A DNA stretch of 64,000 bases from an uncultured Acidobacteriia bacterium (GCA_903825445.1 CAIKAS010000268.1:1-64000), one strand, 5' to 3'. Positions 41,283 through 52,404 are shown, counted from the stretch's first letter. Notes: generated from the letters alone by a model not told the origin. A program made the numbers and translations.

Positions 41283-44200
41283 CTAAGTAACCGCGGGCCG
41301 GGTCAGGGGAGTCGCGCTTGGGGCTCTGGGTCTCGGTTTCTGGGCTGTGACGGAAATGGCATCTCCAGCGGCTTCGCCCGGCTCGTCCACGATCTGCGCC
41401 TCGTGCTTGTCCAGATCCAGAACGGCGTTGAGCTGCGACTGCCTCGCCAGCAAATCCCGGAGACGAGATTCGTGCTCGAAGGGGCGCCCCAATTGGGCGT
41501 GGTAATCGGCGAGGGCCTTCTGCTGCCGTTCGAGTTCACGCTGTTCCTCCTCGGCGAGGCGATCGAGCGCGCGGAGTGTATGTTCGATGCTGGATACTGT
41601 CCCGAGCGGGTTCTCCAGGTTGAGGTTAGCTTTGTATGCCTCCCTGCCCCGCACGAATAGATCCGGCTCGCGGTCTTTTTGGTCGCTGCCTCGGCTAAGT
41701 ATTTCAAAACCCCGGAAAGACCCACGAACCTTTACCGTCAGGTCGTCACGCCATGAAAGAACAACCGCGGCCAAGGCATTCCCCGCGTCCTCGCGCGCGC
41801 CTTTTCCGGTATAGACACGATTGCCGATTGTCATCGTAAAGTCCGCGTCCGCGCTTGCATCGCGTGTGGCGATGTCGGCGGAGAGCGCTGCGTGGTACTT
41901 CCGGGTGCGTTCGATTTGCTCGGGAAGGCTTTTCACCTGCCACCGAATGTTGTACTGCTGGTTGATATGGGAGGAGCGCAATTGGTCGAGCTTTCGGATC
42001 TCGGTATCGACCTTGACCTTTTCCATAACCGCCGGGTTTCCAGAGGCGATGGCTTTAATCTCGGCGTAAGTGAGAGCTCCGCCTTCGAGGTCTTCAGCCT
42101 GTCTCACGGTGACGCTGCCATTCATAACCTGATTGATGAAGCGAGCTTTGGTCTCCAACACCTGCCACAGATAAGCGTCGAACGATCCTTCGGTGACATA
42201 GCGGTGGATCTGAATCTCCGGGTTGTCGTTGCCCTGCCGCAGTATCCTTCCCTCGCGCTGCTCGATGTCCCGCGGTCGCCATGGTGCGTCGAGATGGTGG
42301 AGGGCGATGAGCCGTTTCTGCACATTAGTCCCGGCGCCCATTTTCTCGGTGGAACCCAGCAGGACACGGACTCGGCCGGCGTTCACCGCGTCAAACAATG
42401 CCTTTTTCTGGCTGTCCGTCTCGGCGTCATGGATGTAGGCGATTTCAGTTGCCGGAATACCTCTGGCCATGAGCTGGTCGCGAAGCTCGTCATAAACGTT
42501 GAAGCGGTCGGGATTCGGGGTCGAGAGGTCGCAGAACACAAGCTGCGTCAAACGCCTTTCTTTTCCTGCCGCCCATGCGTTGTGTATCTTCTCAACGGCG
42601 CGGCTGACCTTGGTATCGTCTGGCTGGGCGAATGGATCGACCAGGCGCATGTCGAGCGCCGCCTTTCTACCGTCGCCAGTGATCTTGAGCATGTTGTCCA
42701 CCGAGGGATCGATTTTCGATGTGCGGAGCTTTTGTGCGCGCTCCACGAGTTTCCCGACATATGCCTTCAAGTCCGGGGAACCCGGCGCGGCGGTGATAGT
42801 TGGTCTGCCGCCCTGCAAGGCCGGCCGAGGGAGATGGAGCATGTCGGCGGTCTGTACGTCTGCGAACGATCGGAACATCGAAAGCAGTTCCGGGAGATTG
42901 ATGAATTTCGCAAATCTTGTGTGCATCCGATATCCGGAGCCGTCCGGTGCCAGTTCGAGCGAGGTGACCGGCTCTCCGAAATTGGCTGCCCATGCGTCGA
43001 AATGTTCAACGCCCGCCGCTTTGAGCGTCTCCGGGGCCAGATAGCGTTGCAAGGTGTACATCTCGGCCATGGTGTTCGAAATCGGCGTGCCAGTAGCAAA
43101 GACGATGCCGCCGCTGCGTTCGGCGAGATAACGCGTCTTCATATACATGTCGAGCGCGCGATTGCTTTCGGTATTAGGTAACCCGGCAATGCGCGTCATC
43201 TTCGAGGTGAAACCGAGATTCTTGTAGAGGTCACTTTCGTCAACGAAGACCCTGTCGATACCCATCTGTTCAAAGGTCACAGCATCATCTTTGCTCTCGC
43301 GGCTGGCGCGATCCTTCAGCTTCGTGCCGAGTCGCTTCTTCGCTTTTTCGAGTTCCTTGACGATGCGGCGGTTGTCGCCTTTCTCGGCTCTCGCTTCATA
43401 AATTGCTTCTTCGAGCTGCTGCAACTGCCTCCCGACAAAACGTAAGAAGGTTTCATCTGAGACGGGCAGCTTTTCAAACGAACTGTGTGACACGATTACC
43501 GCGTCGTAGGTGCCGGTCGCGATCCGCGACATGGCTTTCTGTCGGTTTCCAGCCGCAAAAGCCTCCCTGCCCGCGACGAAGATATTCGCGTGTGGATAGA
43601 GCGCCAGAAATGCCGCGCCCCATTGCTCGACGAGGTGATTGGGCACGACGATCATGGGTTTCGCCGCCAGACCCAGACGTTTCATTTCCATCGCGGTCAC
43701 GGTGATCACGGCCGTCTTTCCGGCGCCAACGCAGTGTGCCAGCAACGTGTTGTCATTCTGGAGCGCGCGCCATACGGCGTCTTTCTGGTGTTTGTCAAGG
43801 TCGTTGCGCCGCAACAGCGACCGGTTCAGCCCCGGAAACGTCAGGTGCGACCCGTCGTAAGTGCGCAGGCGGATATTGTTGAAGCGGTCGTTGTACAAAC
43901 GGGCAAGACGGCTGGCGCGGTCCTCGTCCTGCCAAATCCATTCGCTGAACCGGTCCTTGATCTTCTGTTGCGCCTCGCGCGCGGCAATCGTTTCCTGCTG
44001 GTTCACGACGCGCGTGTCTTTGTCGATCTGGTCGTAAATCGTGGGCGTGCGCCCGTTCAGCGCATCGTCAATCAGATCGGAAGCCAGAGCCCTGGGTGTT
44101 CCCCAGACCGTCGTATTGCTGACATTCGACTTTGCGTAGCTTTCGAGGGTGAGCGCCCACGTGGCGATGACGCCGGAGTGGCTTAACGTGACGGAACTGG

Positions 44201-46496
44201 TAGCGATCTCCAGCGTTTCCGACACGAACTTCCTCACATCTCCAACGGGAATCCATGAGGAGCCAAGGCGGGCGCTGATGTCTCCGGGGAGAAGATCGAC
44301 CGGCTGAACTTCTTTCAGTGCTTCAACGTTGCGGCGGTAGGAAGGATCAAGTCCGGCGGCTGCTTCGGCGGTTTTAAGCTTCACCCGCACGTCACCGCTC
44401 AGGTAACGGTCGGCGGTCTCCCATTCGCCCTCGGGGTTGCGATAGATCAGGCTATCCAGTTCGCGCTGCAAATATGTGGTGCTGTGTCCGGTGAGCTTCC
44501 CCATCAGCGGCCAGTGAATTCTCCCGGTCTCGTTCAGGGAAATGGCAAGCGCCTCGGCGGCGGTCTCGACATGCTCCGCCGGTCTGTGTTGCTGGAGCGT
44601 GCGCCGCTCGAAGATGGCGGTCTTTCGGGCGTGCTTCGTGTCGGCGTCGTAGACTTCGAGCGACAGAAGGAGCGGCTGATCGGGGTCGGATGCAAAGGCC
44701 GGGCTGTTCTCCCGGTTGGAGAGGGCACCAAATCTTGCGACAAAGGAATCGTAGATACTGTTGAGAAGTTTTCGCGCCTCGGTGATACGTTCTTCCGGTG
44801 CATCTTCAAGCTGGGTTCGAAACACCAGCCGCACGGCGTCGCGCACCGCCATCATTCCCCTGATCCGCGCCGCTGCCGCTATTGACAGATTCGCGGGTTC
44901 GAAGCTATTGCCGTTGCGAATGACAACTTCACCATCGCGCTCGGTAAAAGCTCCGTCTTTGATACCGTTCAGCGCATCGGCGTCGAGTACTGCAGACGGC
45001 GGACCGCGTGCCTCGTCCCTCGGGATGTAGACGCCTTCGGGCAGAGATTCGACGGCTCCTGAGAGCAGTTCCAACGTGAGTTCGCCTGCGAGTGTCGGCT
45101 CGGTGCCGCGGTACATCGATCCTTCGAGTTTCATTTCCCCGAGCATCATCTCGGGGTGACGAACGTAGTATTCGTTGACAGCAATCGGGCCGTCCGTGCT
45201 ATCGATCGTCTCAAGCCCGCGCCAGGCATGGCCCCCCTGCTCGGCTCCGGCCGGACGCCGGCGGAGGAACAGAATATCCGTGGTCACTTCCGTTCCGGCG
45301 TTGCCTTTGAACGCTGTGTTCGGCAGCCGAATAGCGCCCAGCAGATCTGCACGTTCGCCAAGATGGCCGCGAATGGTATCGGTCTGTTTATCCATGGTGT
45401 AGCGGCTGGTAATGAGCGCCATGACTCCACCGGGCCGCACCTTTTCCAGCGACTTCGCGAAGAAGTAGTCGTGGATCGCCCGCGTTAGCTGGGGCTTCAT
45501 CGTGGGGTCGTGCGCTCCGTAGTCGCCAAAAGGCACATTACCGATCACGGCGTCGAAGTAATTATCCGGCAGGGGCGTGTCCTCGAATCCTTGCGCAAAT
45601 ATCGTGGAATCCGGATAGAGCTTCCGGGCGATGCGAGCGGTGATGGAATCGAGTTCGACGCCGGTCCTGTGCCCGCCCTGCATGGATTCTGGCATCAGCC
45701 CGAAGAAGTGGCCGATGCCCATGGCCGGCTCCAGTATCTGCGCGCCGCTCCCAAGACCGAGACGTTGCAGCGCGCTCCAAACAGCATTGATGACCAACGG
45801 GGACGTGTAATGCGCGTTCGGTGTCGATGCCCGCGCCGATTCAAACTCCGGGCCGGTGAGCAGTTCCTTCACGGCCCGCGCTGTGCTCCGCCACTCCTCT
45901 GGCTGGTAGTGTCCAAATACGTTCGACAATGCACCCCAGCCCACATAGCGGGAGAGGATGGCTTTTTCATCGTCGGAGGCCTCGCGGTTTTCCGCTTCAA
46001 GGGTCTTCAGGAGACGGATGGCCGCGATATTGTCGCGGGCCTTCTCATGCAGGCTACCCTGTCCAATCCGGTGCGCCCCCGTTATCCGAAAATCCCGCGA
46101 TGGCTTGTCCTCCGGCTCGATGTCGAGCGCCTTTTCGACGTTCGGATTTCGTCTGGCACCGATTCCAATCCGCGGTGATGTTCCGTCTTGTGCGGCGATC
46201 TCCGGTTGCGCCGTCGGCGCGCCGGCTTCTTCTCGGTCTGAACCCGCGTCCGCCGAAAGCGGTTTAACGGCCTCATTGGCGGCGGCGTTAAAAGGCGGCA
46301 GCGGTTCCCACACCTCAAAACCCAACTGCTCAGGCCTCGGCCTTGCAGGACGGAGACCGCCAGTTCGTACCAGAGGAGGAGCAACCGGTAGCGATGTTTC
46401 TGGCACCGCCTCCGAAAACAAATCAAGCTGATTGGTGTAGTCCGGCGCGACCCGCGTTGTAATCCACTTCCTCGCCGTCCTGAACTGAGAGGCCAT
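41283..46496 (-). CDS. giant methylase-helicase, DarB-like DNA-protecting protein
   Basis: The 1,737-aa product fuses an N6-adenine methylase to a SNF2-like helicase, as in phage P1 DarB and relatives on conjugative plasmids that shield DNA from restriction. The methylase part has [20 protein letters not shown], motif [18 protein letters not shown] and [10 protein letters not shown] in place of NPPF. The helicase part has Walker [21 protein letters not shown], a DES variant of the DEAH box ([14 protein letters not shown]), and C-terminal [20 protein letters not shown] and [11 protein letters not shown]. Near the N-terminus NQLDLF matches the sliding-clamp-binding motif. It lies downstream of the relaxase on the same strand, consistent with a conjugation role. 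Confidence 0.85.
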   Translation of the reverse strand: MASQFRTARKWITTRVAPDYTNQLDLFSEAVPETSLPVAPPLVRTGGLRPARPRPEQLGFEVWEPLPPFNAAANEAVKPLSADAGSDREEAGAPTAQPEIAAQDGTSPRIGIGARRNPNVEKALDIEPEDKPSRDFRITGAHRIGQGSLHEKARDNIAAIRLLKTLEAENREASDDEKAILSRYVGWGALSNVFGHYQPEEWRSTARAVKELLTGPEFESARASTPNAHYTSPLVINAVWSALQRLGLGSGAQILEPAMGIGHFFGLMPESMQGGHRTGVELDSITARIARKLYPDSTIFAQGFEDTPLPDNYFDAVIGNVPFGDYGAHDPTMKPQLTRAIHDYFFAKSLEKVRPGGVMALITSRYTMDKQTDTIRGHLGERADLLGAIRLPNTAFKGNAGTEVTTDILFLRRRPAGAEQGGHAWRGLETIDSTDGPIAVNEYYVRHPEMMLGEMKLEGSMYRGTEPTLAGELTLELLSGAVESLPEGVYIPRDEARGPPSAVLDADALNGIKDGAFTERDGEVVIRNGNSFEPANLSIAAAARIRGMMAVRDAVRLVFRTQLEDAPEERITEARKLLNSIYDSFVARFGALSNRENSPAFASDPDQPLLLSLEVYDADTKHARKTAIFERRTLQQHRPAEHVETAAEALAISLNETGRIHWPLMGKLTGHSTTYLQRELDSLIYRNPEGEWETADRYLSGDVRVKLKTAEAAAGLDPSYRRNVEALKEVQPVDLLPGDISARLGSSWIPVGDVRKFVSETLEIATSSVTLSHSGVIATWALTLESYAKSNVSNTTVWGTPRALASDLIDDALNGRTPTIYDQIDKDTRVVNQQETIAAREAQQKIKDRFSEWIWQDEDRASRLARLYNDRFNNIRLRTYDGSHLTFPGLNRSLLRRNDLDKHQKDAVWRALQNDNTLLAHCVGAGKTAVITVTAMEMKRLGLAAKPMIVVPNHLVEQWGAAFLALYPHANIFVAGREAFAAGNRQKAMSRIATGTYDAVIVSHSSFEKLPVSDETFLRFVGRQLQQLEEAIYEARAEKGDNRRIVKELEKAKKRLGTKLKDRASRESKDDAVTFEQMGIDRVFVDESDLYKNLGFTSKMTRIAGLPNTESNRALDMYMKTRYLAERSGGIVFATGTPISNTMAEMYTLQRYLAPETLKAAGVEHFDAWAANFGEPVTSLELAPDGSGYRMHTRFAKFINLPELLSMFRSFADVQTADMLHLPRPALQGGRPTITAAPGSPDLKAYVGKLVERAQKLRTSKIDPSVDNMLKITGDGRKAALDMRLVDPFAQPDDTKVSRAVEKIHNAWAAGKERRLTQLVFCDLSTPNPDRFNVYDELRDQLMARGIPATEIAYIHDAETDSQKKALFDAVNAGRVRVLLGSTEKMGAGTNVQKRLIALHHLDAPWRPRDIEQREGRILRQGNDNPEIQIHRYVTEGSFDAYLWQVLETKARFINQVMNGSVTVRQAEDLEGGALTYAEIKAIASGNPAVMEKVKVDTEIRKLDQLRSSHINQQYNIRWQVKSLPEQIERTRKYHAALSADIATRDASADADFTMTIGNRVYTGKGAREDAGNALAAVVLSWRDDLTVKVRGSFRGFEILSRGSDQKDREPDLFVRGREAYKANLNLENPLGTVSSIEHTLRALDRLAEEEQRELERQQKALADYHAQLGRPFEHESRLRDLLARQSQLNAVLDLDKHEAQIVDEPGEAAGDAISVTAQKPRPRAPSATPLTRPAVT

Positions 46497-46516
46497 GCGT
46501 CATCCGTCGTTGGGTT

Positions 46517-46759
46517 TCAGTGTTCGTCTTCACCGGGCCTGTCCGGTTCGGGCATGGGATCGGCCGGACGGCTGCCCACTGGTTGGAGCAGTATGTGCCC
46601 GCCAAAACCGCCGAGCGGCAACCGATCAAGATTGATGTGATGACCGCCGCTCGTGCCGTCGGGTTTGATGTTCGCGGTACCAATCTCCATCCAACGGCCG
46701 CTGTTGCGCGACTCCTTTTTCAGGACATAGGCAATATGGGTGGCGTGCGGCTTCGACAT
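46517..46759 (-). CDS. small hypothetical protein of the transfer region
   Basis: The 80-aa product starts MSKPHATHIAYVLKKESRNS and continues GRWMEIGTANIKPDGTSGGH, ending in a Pro/Asp-rich tail. The pattern of a beta sheet (AYVLKKE, RWMEIGTA, GHINLDRLP) recurs in small proteins encoded beside relaxases and DarB-like genes on plasmids, though their function is not known. It sits 20 bases after the relaxase and 20 bases before the DarB-like gene on the same strand, so it is part of that transcript. Confidence 0.65.
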   Translation of the reverse strand: MSKPHATHIAYVLKKESRNSGRWMEIGTANIKPDGTSGGHHINLDRLPLGGFGGHILLQPVGSRPADPMPEPDRPGEDEH

Positions 46760-46777
46760 ACGCGGATCGTGGTTTAG

Positions 46778-48295
46778 CTAAAGTCGCAAAGAGAGGTCTT
46801 CAGGCGGGGGCGAGGCGGAGCGATCCTGATGAAAGTCCGCACTCACCCCAGAGTTGTATTCCCAAAGGTGCAGCCATGTAAAGGTCTCCCATGTGGGGTC
46901 GAGAAAATTTAGTGGCGGAATTCGGGCGATACATCGCAGTAGCCCCGAGGCGGCCTTGCCAAAGCTCCCGCCGATCTCCTCACGTCGTCGCTTCCGGGCG
47001 GTAGGGTGTGGAGCCGGGTCCCTCGCGGTCAGTTGTTTTACCACCGCGCGGAACTGATCGCGCAGTCGAGCCGCGAGACCGGGTGGTTTGGGAATAGGCG
47101 CCGCGGTATCCGTCTCTGTTCCGGCGGGCTCACCGAGGGAACCGGGTCCGCTGTCGCGTTCGGTCGGGCACTCCATCGTTGGCAGAAACTGGGAGCTGTG
47201 GGTCGCGCTACGCGGCGAATCGAAGGTCTGGGTTACGAGTTGACGGATTGGTTCGTTCTCGCTATCCGGCGGGTCGTTCGGTACGGGCGTCTCAATCTCC
47301 GGATGGTTGAGCGGAGAGGCTGGGGACGTGGTCACGATTCGCGTCCGAACCCGATCCCCCAAATGCTCTTTTCCTACCGCCGCGTCGATGCCTTCGGCGA
47401 CACTGTTGCGCGGTCGTTTGCGCGCACTGACTGGCTTAGCCGGGTCTTTGGTGTGGTGGCGGACATCTTCGACCGTGGCGTTAGCCGATAGCTGTTTGTT
47501 GGTGGCAATGAACTCCCGTGCCTGCTCCAACGTGGGCAGATGATCGTGATCCAAATCGGCCAGACGGAGGCGGATTTCGGCGGCGGAGACGCCGACGACG
47601 CGCTTACCGAGTGCCTGCATCGCTCCTTCTCTATTGACCGCGAGAAAATCGCGACGGTCACCTCGGACCAGAACGAACCCTGCCTGCGCAAGCGCATCTC
47701 GAAAGCTCCGGCCGCAATCGGACTGCTCGAAACAATTCCGAATACATTCGCGCGTGGCATGCACATCCACGCCCAACCTCCGCGCCTGCTCCTCTTCCGA
47801 ACGGGTTGGCGCGAAGCGAACGGAACTACGACGCTCATTTGGGACGGCGGTCAGTCCGAAGCGCTCCTCAAGTTCGCGGCAGACCTGTTTCAGGCGCTGT
47901 TTGAAAAACGGCAGAGGTTTCGCAGTGAGGGTCTCCTGATCAATACGGGACCAGGCGATGTGCATATGCGCATGCCCGGTGTCTCCGGCCGTGTGAAATG
48001 CAACCGCGCGCGGCTGATCGGTCAATCCGAGCATACGCTCGACGGCATTCGCCACAACTTCCCATTGCGACCGGTCGAGATTATCTCCATCGGGATTTCG
48101 GACGGACACATGAAAAAACGGCGCCAGGCACTTGGTAGCTGCTGCCATAACGTGAACGCTCCGAAAGGCGGGAACGATGCCCGTACACGGAAAGCCACGG
48201 AGCTCCCATAACTCAGCACGCTCATGATCTTTCCCGGTGACCAGATAGCGCGCGAGAACGGCACCGTGGCGGTGAGGCATTCCCTTGGCGATCAT
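46778..48295 (-). CDS. relaxase / mobilisation nuclease (MOBP-like)
   Basis: The 505-aa product nicks oriT and pilots the strand into the recipient. The N-terminal relaxase domain (residues 1-180) shows the histidine triad in TGHAHMHIAWSRID (His108, 110, 112) and a candidate catalytic Tyr17 in LARYLVTGKDHERAEL, both normal for MOBP enzymes. The middle is helical (VRFAPTRSEEEQARRLGVDV). The C-terminal half is Pro/Ser/Thr-rich and probably disordered, with a Lys/Arg-rich patch (TARKRRREEIGG) near the end. The start codon overlaps the MobC stop codon by four bases. The genes that follow on this strand are the small protein and DarB-like gene. Confidence 0.85.
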   Translation of the reverse strand: MIAKGMPHRHGAVLARYLVTGKDHERAELWELRGFPCTGIVPAFRSVHVMAAATKCLAPFFHVSVRNPDGDNLDRSQWEVVANAVERMLGLTDQPRAVAFHTAGDTGHAHMHIAWSRIDQETLTAKPLPFFKQRLKQVCRELEERFGLTAVPNERRSSVRFAPTRSEEEQARRLGVDVHATRECIRNCFEQSDCGRSFRDALAQAGFVLVRGDRRDFLAVNREGAMQALGKRVVGVSAAEIRLRLADLDHDHLPTLEQAREFIATNKQLSANATVEDVRHHTKDPAKPVSARKRPRNSVAEGIDAAVGKEHLGDRVRTRIVTTSPASPLNHPEIETPVPNDPPDSENEPIRQLVTQTFDSPRSATHSSQFLPTMECPTERDSGPGSLGEPAGTETDTAAPIPKPPGLAARLRDQFRAVVKQLTARDPAPHPTARKRRREEIGGSFGKAASGLLRCIARIPPLNFLDPTWETFTWLHLWEYNSGVSADFHQDRSASPPPEDLSLRL

Positions 48296-48702
48296 GGATG
48301 GCGCCCGACGATTTCCAAAATGCCCGCCAAAGCGACCCGCACGTCTCGAAGAGCAGCGAGATATTCTTTCGTCGTGACGTGCGCGCCCCCCGAATTAAGA
48401 ACGCGAGCAATCTGATTCATATTGCTCCCGACCTTGTTGATGGCGCCGGTCGCTTTATTGAGCGCGACGGTCGCCTCGGCGAGCGCCAGCGCGTTCACCG
48501 AAGGCGCGCGCTGAGAGCGCGGGCCGGGACAACCGAGGACCAAAGCGCGGATATATCCGCCTTTCGTCAGTCCGGTTGTCTGAGCGGCTGCGGCAAGGCT
48601 AGCGTGCTCGATACCGTCCCAACGCGTATCGACTTTATGCACGCGCCGCCTCTTTTCGCTGCCGCTGCCGCGCATTGCGGCCGATGTCGGCGGCACGTTC
48701 AT
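48292..48702 (-). CDS. mobC: MobC-like relaxosome accessory protein
   Basis: The 136-aa product matches MobC-type auxiliary proteins that bind oriT and help strand opening. It has a basic start (GSEKRRRVHKVDTRWDGIEH), a ribbon-helix-helix-like stretch (LAAAAQTTGLTKGGYIRALV), then the family signature INKVGSNMNQIARVLNSGG and a C-terminal helix. I take the ATG at 48702 with a GAGG site seven bases before it; 48675 is an alternative. It overlaps the relaxase by four bases. oriT is expected just upstream, in the gap to 49182. Confidence 0.8.
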   Translation of the reverse strand: MNVPPTSAAMRGSGSEKRRRVHKVDTRWDGIEHASLAAAAQTTGLTKGGYIRALVLGCPGPRSQRAPSVNALALAEATVALNKATGAINKVGSNMNQIARVLNSGGAHVTTKEYLAALRDVRVALAGILEIVGRHP

Positions 48703-49182
48703 CGCGGACCTCGCGACGAACGAGACCGATCGGCAGACGGCCGGCGGGAAGGTATGGAAACCGGCGGGGTTTCCGTGTGCCGCGAGGAGCGGCACTGCCG
48801 GGGGGATCGAACGGGGGGCTTGCCCCACTTCGCAAGTTGAGCCATGACGACGGGCCGAAGGCCAGCAGTCAAGGCGTTTCGCGGGAGTCTGACCGCGAAC
48901 AACTTGCTGTTCTCACTGAAAACCCGAATCACCATACCGGAAATGAATCAAAAGCCGAAAGTGATCGCAAGGTTTTTCTTGCCCTCCGTCTCAATATTTG
49001 GATTCGCCCTCGTAACGATCTGGCGAGAGGCAGGACGCTTTTGCGTCGTACCTTTCGCCCTTCTTCTTGGGCAGTAGGTACAATAACCGGGTTGAAAAAC
49101 GCGGGCGGTAGGGGAAAAACGTTTCCGAGTTCAGAATGATGGCTCCGAGGCCAGTAAAAGGAGATGCCCCCGGAAAAGAGTA
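48703..49182. other. 480-bp intergenic region, probable oriT
   Basis: No confident gene is present. The gap lies immediately upstream of mobC and relaxase, where MOBP origins usually are. A short inverted repeat, GTTTCGCGG and CCGCGAAC (about 48870-48900), and an iteron-like site are visible. No nick-site consensus was recognised, so the exact oriT is not located. Confidence 0.45.
48911..48928 (+). repeat. lone iteron-like site near the relaxase genes
   Basis: TCTCACTGAAAACCCGAA matches the oriV iteron consensus at 15 of 18 bases and has the same A variant as iteron 3. No other copy was seen outside the oriV array. Confidence 0.45.
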
Positions 49183-52100
49183 TTAGTCTGGTGCCGGTGC
49201 AACGATCTCGTCAATTTCAATTTGAATGCGGATCAAGGCTACCACTTCCTCGGTTGTTACATGAATCGGCGTGCCGTTATAACTGGACCCTTCGATCAGC
49301 CCTTTAATGCGCAACGAAAGCCAAACAAGGTCTTGCTTCAAAATCGGCATGGCAACAAGCGTGGCGAACGGGAGCGCGTCGGCACGCCTTCGATTGTCGT
49401 GGAAGAAGCTCACGTTAAGCTGGGCGGCGTCAATAAGCCGTTCGACAGACCGACGATCATTCCCGAAGGCAGGAGCCAGTGCCGCCGACTGGAGATCCCA
49501 ATGCGCCTGCGCTGGCGCGAACAGTTCGGCATTCTGGGTCGCCAAACGTCCGGCGTGGTCTTTGCCTGTGTTTAGAAGGAGCACGAGCATGCCCACGTCT
49601 TTAGAAAAGCGTTCATAGATCCTTTCAAACCAGACGCGAAACCACGGCTTATAATAGAGCGGACTCATCGGGTCGTGTTGCTCTGGAACAACCGGTCCCG
49701 CGCCAAAGTTTCTGTTATCAACTAAGGTTTCCACGTGCTGTGCCGGAACCGTTTTCATGATCATTGCTTGTAAGATCGCTGAATCGTTCGCGAAGCTAAC
49801 TATGCTCGCGTCAACTGTGATGACGCCATCATCAGTTGGGTCTTTTAGCAAGACGATTGGATACACTTCGCCAGCCGGCTCGAATGGTTCACCTGGTTCG
49901 TAAAAGACGCGCTTCTCTGCGGGGCGAAGCGATAGTAGTTCGTTTCGTATTCGGCCGGCTTCGTCGAGAATCGAATCGACCGTTTCTTTTGAGAGACTTT
50001 GAATGTTCGGATGCGAGTAAGCTATGCTAACTAGCCCTAGCTGGGTTTGACTCCACGACAGGGCAAAACGCCGAGGATAGAGACGAGAAAGCTCGAAGTA
50101 CCATACTCCGGCTTCGTGGAATGCCCGTCTCGCCGTGGTGAGATCACCGAGCTTGTGGGCGAGTTCGCTTTGAACAGCCAGGCAAATTGCGAGCTTCTCT
50201 ACCGCGTCCCAGGATGGTGCGTGCAAAACTGAACGAAGTTCAGTAATTGCCTCATTGATTGTCGCGAAGGCCTGCTCCCCGTTACCACAGCGGCCCTGGG
50301 AAAGCCCAAGGTTCATCAGCAGATCGGCCAAGCCAGTGCTGTACACATGCGGGTCCAACGTCTCCGGATAGCGTTTACGGTGGATCGGTATCTCCTCTCG
50401 CGACTGCCACCGCCCATGTCGCGGCCCGAACTTGGAGTGTTCAGCCGCATAGCGGTAAAGAGAGACCCCCTTCTCCAGAAAGGGCAGTGCTTCGGCAGGG
50501 GTCCGTTGGTCCAGCAATTTCGTACCACGTTGCTTTAACAAGTCCGCGTACCCGAAGAAGAACCGTCCGCATGATCGTGCGTCGGGAAGTGCCTCGAATA
50601 TCTGAAAGGACTCGTCGAAGTATTTGGCTGCTTGCTCTTCCTGCGCTTTTACCGACAAAAGGACTCCGCGGGCATATAAATTGTGGGCAAGCTCAGCCCG
50701 CAGTGCCGGATCGCGCCCCGCGAGTCGTTTTAATCTGCTGAGGGAACGAGTATCCGGATAGATCAGAACCTCCTCAAGCGCCAAGTATGTCCACGTCGGA
50801 TGAAATTGCGTGAGGGTGAAGGCCGTCGAGGTAGGCTTGAACCGGACAGCGCGCACGAGTATGTCACATGGCTCGTCGTAGTCATCGAGAAGGGACTCGG
50901 CGAATGCGCGGCCGACGATTTCGGGAACAATTGGAGCCATACCGCGGCCACCCATTGAAGGGAGAACAAGCGTTTCAAGAATCTCCGCGAAGTCAATCGC
51001 GCTCCAGTGGGGTGTTGGTTCGAGTTCCTCCGACTCCTGATGGCAGGCCAGAACCAGCTCCTCGCGGGTTAACCCTCGCGTCAGGGACGCAAAAGCGGCC
51101 ATGTGAAGGAGAAATCGTTCGGAGCAGTTCGCGGACGCTGCAATTGATCGGATTCGGTTGCTCTCGCGTGCGGCGGCTATCGCAGCCAGTTCCGATACCG
51201 GGAAACCGGCTGGCGTGAACTCTTGCCTTTCCTGCGACGTAAGGGCCGCCAGCAGAACCGCCAGAGTATTCGCCATCGCAAGCGTGGCGAAATACTCCTC
51301 AATGGGTTCGGCTAGGGTAAGTGGGGGCGTTTTCAAGATCTTCGCAGCCGCATTGAGCGCATTTTCGAAGAGTTGGCGACGCTGCGAAACATCGGGCTCC
51401 GCTAGAACCAGTGTTGGTTGAGAGATTATTCGTGGGCTACGGACCACCAACGCGTCCGTCAGCCTACGAAACCAGCCGTAGTTTTCATGGGCGGCACGCT
51501 CAAGCAGAAGAAAGCAAAGGCGAGGACCTTGTTCGTGTCGATCATGAAACTCGGCGACTACTTTGATCAGCTCGTTCACATAGAGTGCCGCATCATCGAC
51601 GATGATCAGAGTCGGCTGACGCTGACAGTGTTCATAAAACGCACCATTGGAAAAAAGATCGGACAAGCTCGCGGCCGGAAGTCCTGCGTGCCACCTCCCC
51701 GGTATGCGGTGCTGGATCAATTCGAGCAATCGATAAGCGAGGCGTGTCTTGCCAGCGCCCGCTTCGCTGGCAACGACTTTCACCGAGACGCGCGGCGCCT
51801 GTGCCTCTTCTGTCAGCCATGCCCACAGACTGTCAGCCAACGCGGCTTGCCCTATGAATTCCACAGCACGAAACCGGGGATCGAGCAGTTGGACGAGATC
51901 GACCGCGTCCTCGGGTTTGGGAAAAAAGTCCAGGGTGAGGAGCGTGGGCCGCTCGCTTTTCGGCTCGGGGCGTTTTTCGAAATTCGCTTTGATTTTCTTG
52001 CCGGCAAATCGATAGGCTTTGCCAACATTCTGGATCGTTTTGGGTCCAACGATCTTATTTAAATCCGAGATCGCTCTCCTGGTCTTCGGGGCCAATTCAG

Positions 52101-52404
52101 TAAACCGTCCGTCCGGTAGCTCTTCCAGTGAAACGGGGGGATCCCGACGACCAAGAGTGCCCCATAGAACATTGTGAATGTAGATCGTTGTCACGCCTTC
52201 CGAAGGTTGGCCGCTTTCGGCCCTCCTGACGGCTTCGTCGAGCAGAAGATCAAGCAAGTGTAGAGCGGCGACGGGACGAGTTATGGGCTTCGGCCTGCCG
52301 TCAGTCAGAACAAGGCGGCCATCGGCCAGGAGGTGCTGTAGACGCCATCCGCGCCCGTTGGCACCCTCGAACTCGATGGTCCCGAACCAATCGATCATGT
52401 ACAT
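49183..52404 (-). CDS. STAND-type NTPase with N-terminal winged helix and TPR-like repeats
   Basis: The 1,073-aa product has three parts. Residues 1-140 look like an OmpR-type winged helix (RRAISDLNKIVGPKTIQNVG, then KAYRFAG). A NACHT/STAND-like NTPase follows, with VVASEAGAGKTRLAYRLLEL as Walker A and PTLIIVDDAALYVNELIKVV as Walker B. The C-terminal 600 residues are helical with TPR-like pieces (AKYFDESFQIFEALPD, then TINEAITELRSVL and YADLLKQRG). This is the build of signalling NTPases, some of which are anti-phage sensors (Avs-like) and others regulators of the SARP type. The start is uncertain. It lies upstream of mobC and is transcribed towards it. Confidence 0.7.
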   Translation of the reverse strand: MYMIDWFGTIEFEGANGRGWRLQHLLADGRLVLTDGRPKPITRPVAALHLLDLLLDEAVRRAESGQPSEGVTTIYIHNVLWGTLGRRDPPVSLEELPDGRFTELAPKTRRAISDLNKIVGPKTIQNVGKAYRFAGKKIKANFEKRPEPKSERPTLLTLDFFPKPEDAVDLVQLLDPRFRAVEFIGQAALADSLWAWLTEEAQAPRVSVKVVASEAGAGKTRLAYRLLELIQHRIPGRWHAGLPAASLSDLFSNGAFYEHCQRQPTLIIVDDAALYVNELIKVVAEFHDRHEQGPRLCFLLLERAAHENYGWFRRLTDALVVRSPRIISQPTLVLAEPDVSQRRQLFENALNAAAKILKTPPLTLAEPIEEYFATLAMANTLAVLLAALTSQERQEFTPAGFPVSELAAIAAARESNRIRSIAASANCSERFLLHMAAFASLTRGLTREELVLACHQESEELEPTPHWSAIDFAEILETLVLPSMGGRGMAPIVPEIVGRAFAESLLDDYDEPCDILVRAVRFKPTSTAFTLTQFHPTWTYLALEEVLIYPDTRSLSRLKRLAGRDPALRAELAHNLYARGVLLSVKAQEEQAAKYFDESFQIFEALPDARSCGRFFFGYADLLKQRGTKLLDQRTPAEALPFLEKGVSLYRYAAEHSKFGPRHGRWQSREEIPIHRKRYPETLDPHVYSTGLADLLMNLGLSQGRCGNGEQAFATINEAITELRSVLHAPSWDAVEKLAICLAVQSELAHKLGDLTTARRAFHEAGVWYFELSRLYPRRFALSWSQTQLGLVSIAYSHPNIQSLSKETVDSILDEAGRIRNELLSLRPAEKRVFYEPGEPFEPAGEVYPIVLLKDPTDDGVITVDASIVSFANDSAILQAMIMKTVPAQHVETLVDNRNFGAGPVVPEQHDPMSPLYYKPWFRVWFERIYERFSKDVGMLVLLLNTGKDHAGRLATQNAELFAPAQAHWDLQSAALAPAFGNDRRSVERLIDAAQLNVSFFHDNRRRADALPFATLVAMPILKQDLVWLSLRIKGLIEGSSYNGTPIHVTTEEVVALIRIQIEIDEIVAPAPD

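Noticed and set aside
41892-43181. Long plus-strand frame (429 codons) opposite the DarB-like gene
   Set aside because: It lies wholly antisense to a gene with clear methylase and helicase motifs. Its translation has no domain pattern, as expected from GC-rich mirror frames.
48870-48900. GTTTCGCGG/CCGCGAAC inverted repeat considered as the oriT nick region
   Set aside because: The arms are imperfect and no known nick consensus stands beside it. I keep the whole gap as probable oriT without naming a site.
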